Shown here one piece after another: positions 5,192 through 10,055 of a stretch of 10,055 nt of DNA. The notes under the pieces were generated by a model, which searched no databases, was not told the origin of the DNA, and saw only the letters and a program-made list of their open reading frames with translations. The stretch comes from Candidatus Sumerlaeota bacterium. Lineage in GTDB: Bacteria; Sumerlaeota; Sumerlaeia; SLMS01. The first letter of the stretch is position 1; every line of letters starts with the position of its first letter. Made by a program: the position numbers and the translations under genes. The DNA is taken from NCBI GenBank assembly GCA_020850785.1, contig JADZDZ010000364.1:1-10055 (forward strand), written 5' to 3'.

Positions 5192-6874
5192 TCAGTGGTG
5201 GGCGGACTCGTAGGCCAGCGGCACAATCTTCGGCACGCGGTCGAAGTTGTGCGGTGGCGGCGGAGACGTCGTCATCCATTCAAGCGTGTTCTGGATCTCA
5301 TTTCCGCCCCAGGCGTCATTCGGCACCGTGCGGCGCTTCGCAATCAATGTGTAGAACAGGTTGGCAAACAGGAGGATCCCCCCCGCCAGCATCAGCAGGT
5401 ACCCAAAGCTGATGAACAGGTTCAGGCTGTGGAACTCCGGCCGGTACGTGTAGATGCGGCGCGCCATGCCCGCGATGCCCAGCCAGTGCATCGGCATGAA
5501 CGTGCAATTCATGCCGAGGAAAATCAGCCAGAACACCACCTTGCCGATCCGCTCGCTCAGGTAGCGGCCCGACATCTTCGGGAACCAGTAATACAGCGCC
5601 GAAAGGATCGTCATCACCGCGCCGCCGAACATCACGTAGTGGAAGTGCGCCACCACGAAGTAGGTGTCATGCACCTGCACGTCGAACGGCACGTTCGCCA
5701 GGAACACGCCGGAAATTCCGCCGATCGTGAACAACGCAATGAAGCCCAGCGCGAACATCATCGCCGTCGTGAAGCGGATCGAGCCGCCCCACAGCGTCGC
5801 CAGCCAGGAGAAAATCTTCACACCCGTCGGCACCGCGATGATCATCGTCATAAATCCGAAGTACGCGCGCAGCCAGGGCTCCATTCCTGCGGAGAACATG
5901 TGGTGTCCCCACACCAGAAAGCCCACGATTCCGATGAACGCCGTCGCGTAAACCATCCCCTTGTAGCCGAAAATCTGCCGACCGGAGAACGTCTGCATCA
6001 CGTGGGACACCATGCCGAAACCCGGCACCATCATGATGTACACCGCGGGATGGCTGTAGAACCAGAAAAGGTGCTGGTACAGCAGCGGATCGCCACCCTT
6101 GGCCGGGTTGAAGAAACCCGTGTCCAGAATGCGATCCGTCAGCAGCATCGTCAGCACGCCCGCAAGCACCGGCGTTCCCACCAACTGAAGCCACGCCGTC
6201 ACCAGCGTCGCCCAGCAGAACAGCGGCATGCGGAACCACTTCATTCCCGGCGCCCGCATGTTGCTGATCGTCACGATGAAGTTGATCGCACCAAGAATCG
6301 AGCTGATCCCCGCAAGGTGCACCGCGAAAATCCACATATCCACGCCGATGTTCGGCGAATACGTCTTCGTCGCCAGCGGCGCGTAAGCCGTCCACCCCGC
6401 GCCCGTCGAACCAAAGAAGAAGCTGCACAGCAGCAGCAGCGCCGACGGCACCAAAATCCAGAACGCGAATGCGTTCATCTTCGGGAACGCCATGTCCCGC
6501 GCGCCGATCAGGATCGGGATCACGTAGTTGCCAAATCCCGCGAATGCCGGAATCACGAGGCCGAACAGCATGAACGAGGCGTGCATGCCGATGAACTGGT
6601 TGTACACTTCCGGCGTCATCAGCGGCTTGCCACCGATGCCGTTCGGAAACGCGAGTTGCGAGCGGATCAAGCCCGCCAACGCCCCGCCTGCCACCGCAGA
6701 GAACGCCGCGAACCAGAGGTACATCACCCCGATCAGCTTGTGATCCACCGTCGTCAGCCATCGCAGGATGCCGCGATGCTCCGTGGTTTTCGTCAAAGGC
6801 TCGTCAACCGGCGTGTAGACATCCAGGTCAACGATCCCGCCCTTGGTTTCTTTTTCTGGTGTTGCGATGCTCAT
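5192..6874 (-). CDS. ctaD: Cytochrome c oxidase subunit I, A2-type (YSHPAVY)
   Basis: The catalytic proton-pumping subunit (also called coxA) of an aa3-type heme-copper oxidase with about 12 helices. Numbering from the upstream ATG at 6889 (565 residues): low-spin heme a ligands His103 and His417, heme a3 ligand His415 (VVAHFHYVM), CuB ligands His280, His329 and His330 (WGHH), and cross-linked Tyr284. The K-channel Lys358 (PTGVKIF) and D-channel entry Asp132 (IGARDMAFP) are kept. The helix VI glutamate of A1 oxidases is absent: the motif is YSHPAVY (278-284) instead of GHPEVY, the A2 signature. The C-terminus has the usual LEWMTTSPPPPHNF. I prefer the ATG at 6874 because GGAG lies nine bases before it; the ATG at 6889 adds five residues (MEQQT) and has no visible binding site. 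coxB ends 46 bases before the outer ATG. Confidence 0.97.
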   Translation of the reverse strand: MSIATPEKETKGGIVDLDVYTPVDEPLTKTTEHRGILRWLTTVDHKLIGVMYLWFAAFSAVAGGALAGLIRSQLAFPNGIGGKPLMTPEVYNQFIGMHASFMLFGLVIPAFAGFGNYVIPILIGARDMAFPKMNAFAFWILVPSALLLLCSFFFGSTGAGWTAYAPLATKTYSPNIGVDMWIFAVHLAGISSILGAINFIVTISNMRAPGMKWFRMPLFCWATLVTAWLQLVGTPVLAGVLTMLLTDRILDTGFFNPAKGGDPLLYQHLFWFYSHPAVYIMMVPGFGMVSHVMQTFSGRQIFGYKGMVYATAFIGIVGFLVWGHHMFSAGMEPWLRAYFGFMTMIIAVPTGVKIFSWLATLWGGSIRFTTAMMFALGFIALFTIGGISGVFLANVPFDVQVHDTYFVVAHFHYVMFGGAVMTILSALYYWFPKMSGRYLSERIGKVVFWLIFLGMNCTFMPMHWLGIAGMARRIYTYRPEFHSLNLFISFGYLLMLAGGILLFANLFYTLIAKRRTVPNDAWGGNEIQNTLEWMTTSPPPPHNFDRVPKIVPLAYESAHH

Positions 6875-6883
6875 CGTCTGCTG

Positions 6884-6887
6884 CTCC
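6884..6887 (-). promoter_or_regulatory. Ribosome binding site deciding the coxA start
   Basis: GGAG on the minus strand, nine bases before the ATG at 6874. It overlaps the first codons of the longer reading from the ATG at 6889, so it favours the shorter protein starting MSIATPEKE. Confidence 0.5.
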
Positions 6888-6935
6888 ATCTGGTGCGATC
6901 ATTGTTGCAGGGAATCGCACTCCCCTTCAAACAAA

Positions 6936-7907
6936 TTATTTTGCCTCAGCCGCCTTTGGTGCCGCTGCGGGCTCTGCCGCCGCTGCGGGGGCCGAAGGCT
7001 TTTCCGCTTCCTTGGGGCCGTATTTCTCCCGGTAGTCCGCACCCAGCAGCGAGACCACCTTCGCCTCTTCCTCCGCCGGGATTGTTCCACCCTTCCGCAG
7101 CACCCACTGGTAGAAGTCCTTCTCCTCTTCCACCACCACGTTGATCAACATGTACGCATGCAGCGCCCCGCAAAGCTCGGCGCACTGCCCCTTGAAATAA
7201 CCCTTCTTCTTCGTGTCAAACCACGCCGTGTTGATGCGTCCCGGAATCACGTCAAACTTCACGCCGAAGGCCGGCACCCACCACGCATGGTTCACCTGAA
7301 AGGACTGCCCGTTGAGCAGCACCGACTTGTGCAAGGGAAGGTGCAGCCACGAATCCTCCTCCACCGCGCGCCCCGTCTCCTTGTTGATCGTCGGCGTGCC
7401 ACCGTTGTCCGTCGTCACAACCCCGTAACGCGGCAACTCATACTGCCAGTAGAACTGCGCCCCCGTCACGTTCACCACCTGATCGGGGTGCGTCGGCTTC
7501 GCCTCAATGTAACGCAGCACGTCATACGCGGGAACCGCCATCGCGATCAGGACCAGCGCCGGAATCGTCGTCCAAGCCACTTCCAGCTTCAGGTTCTCGC
7601 GCACCGGCGCCGGTGTCGGCTGCCGGTTCTTCGAAAACCGCGTCATGATGTAGAGCAGCGTTAAGATCGGCCCGTACAGGAACGGGAAGATGATGAAGAT
7701 CGTCCAGGTTGTCTCGCTGCGAACCCGCTCCGCCACCGTCGAGGCGGGAAGCGAAATCCACTGCGTGATCGGATGGACAATGCTGTCGGGTCCGTGCGTG
7801 TCCACCGCCGGGTTGTAGGAAATCTCATACACCCAGGCCGTCAAAGCCGACAAGACCAACGCGAGCACCCACAGACCGACGAGGATTTTGATGTCTTTCT
7901 TCGCCAT
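6936..7907 (-). CDS. ctaC: Cytochrome c oxidase subunit II (CuA, no fused cytochrome c domain)
   Basis: Subunit II (also called coxB), 323 residues, which receives electrons from cytochrome c at its dinuclear CuA centre in the periplasm. The CuA ligands are complete and correctly spaced: His207 (VNHAWWVPAFG), then Cys242, Glu244, Cys246, His250 and Met253 in GQCAELCGALHAYM. Three hydrophobic stretches are seen: 7-27 (signal-like or an extra anchor after MAKKD), 68-89 and 110-127; the last two are the standard hairpin. The aromatic patch reads GAQFYWQYELP (149-159), so the first Trp of the common QWYW electron-entry motif is Phe152. After about residue 275 comes a charged segment and an Ala/Pro/Glu/Lys-rich tail (299-323), with no CxxCH. 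The cytochrome domain of true caa3 subunits is therefore absent. It starts 13 bases after the diheme cytochrome gene and precedes coxA. Confidence 0.96.
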   Translation of the reverse strand: MAKKDIKILVGLWVLALVLSALTAWVYEISYNPAVDTHGPDSIVHPITQWISLPASTVAERVRSETTWTIFIIFPFLYGPILTLLYIMTRFSKNRQPTPAPVRENLKLEVAWTTIPALVLIAMAVPAYDVLRYIEAKPTHPDQVVNVTGAQFYWQYELPRYGVVTTDNGGTPTINKETGRAVEEDSWLHLPLHKSVLLNGQSFQVNHAWWVPAFGVKFDVIPGRINTAWFDTKKKGYFKGQCAELCGALHAYMLINVVVEEEKDFYQWVLRKGGTIPAEEEAKVVSLLGADYREKYGPKEAEKPSAPAAAAEPAAAPKAAEAK

Positions 7908-7920
7908 GATAGTGCCCGTC

Positions 7921-8889
7921 TTAATCCTTTGCCAGCGACTTCGTGTAATCGTACAGCGACTTCATTTCCTGGTCCGTAAACGTCGCGAAGCCCGGTTTCA
8001 CCCCGTTCGGCTGCCCCTTTGAGACAATCGTACGGAACTGGTCGTAATTGTTAACCCAAGCCGCGTCCTTCTTCAACAGGGATGCGCCCCATGCCAGCTC
8101 CTGCAACTGCAGTGCCGACCTGGTTTCCACTGGTATTGTACCTTCGCCATTTGGACCATGGCATCCCTGACAATTCCTCGCGTACAGCGCCTGCCCCACC
8201 GAAATCTTCATCCCCGGATGCAGGTTGTCGAATGCCTTGCTCACGGGAACACCTTCCTTCGCCTTCTCCACGATCCGATCGATTGCAAGGCTCACCGGGA
8301 TGCGCGTTTCCGTATAGGGATCAATCTTCAACGCCACCGCCGCGCCCGCCTTCGGAAGCGCATCAATCGCCGCCTGCGAATCCGTCGCGTAGCCACGCTC
8401 CTTCATGAACGTCGCGTGCACGTAGTGAATCACCGCGTACTTCTGCTTCGGGTTCAGCACCGGGAAGTTCGGCATCCCATTGATGCCCTTCTCCAGCGTG
8501 TGGTACATGTTCAGCACCGACGTCCCGTTCTTCCAATCCCCGTCCGGCGCGTGATAATCGCGCGGGCGCGGGCTCAGGTTCTTCCCGGACGGTCCATCGC
8601 CGAGGCCGGTTTCCCCGTGGCACGAAACGCAGTTGTTCGTATACAGCGTCTTCCCCATCGTGATCAATTCATCGGTCGGCTTCATCAACTGGCGATGGTC
8701 GAAGACCTCCGCCTCCTCCGTCTGCGGCTTTTCGGGAACATGGTACGTCTTCTCCAGCGTTCCTTCCATCACCCCGTGGTGATAGGCCGTGCTCAGCATC
8801 GCGTAGAGGAAATACACCACCAGCAGCGTCAGCAGGACGAACGCCACCAGGCTTGAACGTTCCTTCTTCATCGTGGCGGGATTATGCAT
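7921..8889 (-). CDS. Membrane-anchored diheme cytochrome c of the ACIII-oxidase operon (ActE-like)
   Basis: A 322-residue periplasmic c-type cytochrome. An N-terminal anchor (about 13-32), uncleaved as far as can be seen, is followed by two heme-binding domains: CVSCH at 87-91 and CQGCH at 240-244. The first domain has a normal distal Met candidate, Met139 in GINGMPNF. In the second, the matching place reads NGVKPGF (295-301), with Lys298 instead of Met. The start at 8889 overlaps the actF stop by eight bases and has GGAG nine bases upstream; Met7 at 8871 has no such site. Placed between actF and a coxB without its own heme domain, it is well placed to carry electrons from ACIII to CuA, or to be a heme subunit of ACIII. 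It is larger than the usual monoheme ActE, so I do not assign that symbol. Confidence 0.9.
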   Translation of the reverse strand: MHNPATMKKERSSLVAFVLLTLLVVYFLYAMLSTAYHHGVMEGTLEKTYHVPEKPQTEEAEVFDHRQLMKPTDELITMGKTLYTNNCVSCHGETGLGDGPSGKNLSPRPRDYHAPDGDWKNGTSVLNMYHTLEKGINGMPNFPVLNPKQKYAVIHYVHATFMKERGYATDSQAAIDALPKAGAAVALKIDPYTETRIPVSLAIDRIVEKAKEGVPVSKAFDNLHPGMKISVGQALYARNCQGCHGPNGEGTIPVETRSALQLQELAWGASLLKKDAAWVNNYDQFRTIVSKGQPNGVKPGFATFTDQEMKSLYDYTKSLAKD

Positions 8890-10055
8890 GCAGGTAATCT
8901 CCGTTCACGCTGGAAAGCAGGTCCGGGTCTTCCGTCGGTACCTTCGAATGCGAAGCCAACGCGTTCAGCACCGTGAATCCGAACACACCACCAACTCCGA
9001 CAAACGTCAGCACATTAACCAGCGACGGGGCGATTGCCACCGGCGACAGCGACGGCTGCACCATCCAGTAAATATCCATCGCCTGACCAATCAGGATCGC
9101 CGCGCACGCAACCGTCTGCGCCGACAGGTTCGTGCGATACGACGGCGGCATCAGGATCAGGAACGGCACCACCCACTTCAGGATCGGCACCATGATCGTC
9201 AGCACGTACCAACCACCCTGATAGCGATTCAGGTAGTAGAACGTCTCATCATACATGTTCGCGTACCAAATCAGCATGAACTGCGAGAACCCCACGTAGA
9301 TCATGAACGTGGAGAACGCCATCACGTACGTCCCCATGTCATGCAGGTGACGCTCCTGAATGTACTCGCACTTGGACCGCAGGTAGAACATCATCATCAT
9401 CATCACCGCCATCGCGCTGTTGAACGCGCCGATGAAGCAGTACACGCCGAACATCGTCGAGAACCATTCCGGCTCCAGCGACATCAGCACGTCCCAGGCA
9501 AACAGCGAGAACGTAAACCCGAAAATGATGATGTACACGATCGAGAAGCGATAACGCCCCTGATATACAGGATCATCGGAATTGCGCGCCGCCGCCCGCG
9601 ACTTCCCAACCAGCATGAACGTCGTCACTGTCAGGATCGCCACGTACGCCAGCACCTTCACGTAATGCACCGACGGCGACAGCCACACCCGCTTCAACGT
9701 TCCCGCGTAGGGATACTCCGCGTCCGGCTGCGCCCAGGAATAAAGCATCCCCACCGCCAGCAGTGGCAGCAGCGCAAACACGAAGCCTCCGCGGTAGGCA
9801 AACTGCGCCAGCGATTCCGGCAGCCTCTTCACCGCCACGAACCACTTCGCGCCCACAATGTAGTTGATCGAAAGGAACGCCCCGGCCCCCATCGAAAGGA
9901 ACCAGAAGAACGTTCCCGCCACCATCATTCCCGCCCACGCGCGCACGCGCTCCTCTGCGGAACCCATGAATGCGCCATAGGCGAAGGCACCCAGCCCCAC
10001 CACCGCCAGCACGATCATCAGGAGCGGCAGCACCGGCGACGTCTGCAGCGGCGCC
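8882..10055 (-). CDS. actF: Alternative complex III quinone-side membrane subunit ActF (5' end outside window)
   Basis: An NrfD-like integral membrane subunit of the quinol:cytochrome c oxidoreductase ACIII, which replaces the bc1 complex. 390 residues are visible, with about ten hydrophobic helices. ActF-type stretches are clear, counted from the first whole codon: FAWDVLMSLEPEWFSTMFGVY (185-205), HLHDMGTYVMAFSTFMIYVG (236-255), and FSQFMLIWYANMYDETFYY with RYQGGW (256-282). The paralogue ActC would instead be expected to show a PGWH-type motif. A GTG at 10033 could serve as start, but the frame stays open to the window edge and reads straight into the first helix. Family members, as I recall them, carry some further residues there, so the true start is probably upstream. 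The stop overlaps the diheme cytochrome start by eight bases. The other act genes (actABCDE) would be expected beyond position 10055. Confidence 0.92.
   Translation of the reverse strand, partial: APLQTSPVLPLLMIVLAVVGLGAFAYGAFMGSAEERVRAWAGMMVAGTFFWFLSMGAGAFLSINYIVGAKWFVAVKRLPESLAQFAYRGGFVFALLPLLAVGMLYSWAQPDAEYPYAGTLKRVWLSPSVHYVKVLAYVAILTVTTFMLVGKSRAAARNSDDPVYQGRYRFSIVYIIIFGFTFSLFAWDVLMSLEPEWFSTMFGVYCFIGAFNSAMAVMMMMMFYLRSKCEYIQERHLHDMGTYVMAFSTFMIYVGFSQFMLIWYANMYDETFYYLNRYQGGWYVLTIMVPILKWVVPFLILMPPSYRTNLSAQTVACAAILIGQAMDIYWMVQPSLSPVAIAPSLVNVLTFVGVGGVFGFTVLNALASHSKVPTEDPDLLSSVNGDYLHA
8899..8902 (-). promoter_or_regulatory. Ribosome binding site deciding the diheme cytochrome start
   Basis: GGAG on the minus strand, nine bases before the ATG at 8889 and inside the 3' end of actF. 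It favours that start over the in-frame ATG at 8871 and implies translational coupling with actF. Confidence 0.55.
9389..9403. repeat. (CAT)5 trinucleotide run inside actF
   Basis: Five perfect CAT units on the plus strand encode five consecutive Met in a membrane helix of ActF (AVMMMMMFYL). Slippage would change the Met count by whole codons without a frameshift. Confidence 0.6.

Noticed and set aside
5123..7144. A 673-codon open frame on the plus strand
   Set aside because: It lies antisense to coxA and coxB, is extremely rich in Arg, His and Gln with no domain pattern, and is a by-product of the high GC third-position bias of the real genes.

Overview
The window is a single, tightly packed gene block read entirely on the minus strand. 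It encodes the end of an alternative complex III (ACIII) operon running into an aa3-type cytochrome c oxidase operon with its heme A and copper assembly factors. That in turn runs into a small tudor-like gene and the start of the gatCA amidotransferase genes. In transcription order (high to low coordinates): actF (5' end outside the window), a membrane-anchored diheme cytochrome c, coxB, coxA, ctaA, ctaB, ctaG, a small CoxF-like membrane protein, coxC, a free-standing UvrD/PcrA-tail-like protein, gatC and gatA (3' end outside the window). The largest gap between genes is 93 bases. Several junctions overlap (actF/cytochrome, ctaA/ctaB, ctaB/ctaG, ctaG/coxF-like), so most or all of it is probably one transcription unit whose promoter lies upstream of the window. 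No promoter, rho-independent terminator, RNA gene, mobile element or CRISPR is visible.

How the genes work together: ActF is a quinone-side membrane subunit of ACIII, which replaces the bc1 complex and oxidises quinol. Electrons would pass to c-type hemes, plausibly including the diheme cytochrome encoded next. They then reach the CuA centre of CoxB, and heme a and the heme a3/CuB site of CoxA, where O2 is reduced. CtaB (heme O synthase) and CtaA (heme A synthase) make the heme A; CtaG (Cox11) inserts CuB. CoxC completes the catalytic core. CoxA lacks the helix VI glutamate and carries the YSHPAVY motif, the mark of A2-type heme-copper oxidases such as that of Rhodothermus marinus, which also pairs with ACIII.

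Organism: a GC-rich aerobic, Gram-negative-type bacterium with ACIII, an A2-type oxidase, a Cox15-type CtaA and GatCAB-dependent tRNA amidation. This combination fits the Verrucomicrobiota or a related PVC/Acidobacteria/Bacteroidota-like lineage. I favour Verrucomicrobiota, but that rests on remembered gene content, not on a marker gene in the window.

The core is a recognisable respiratory operon, not a new system. The points that deserve a second look are the diheme cytochrome whose second heme lacks the usual distal Met, the stand-alone tudor-like gene wedged between oxidase and gatC genes, the small CoxF-like protein, the missing subunit IV gene, and a perfect GC-rich hairpin between coxA and ctaA.
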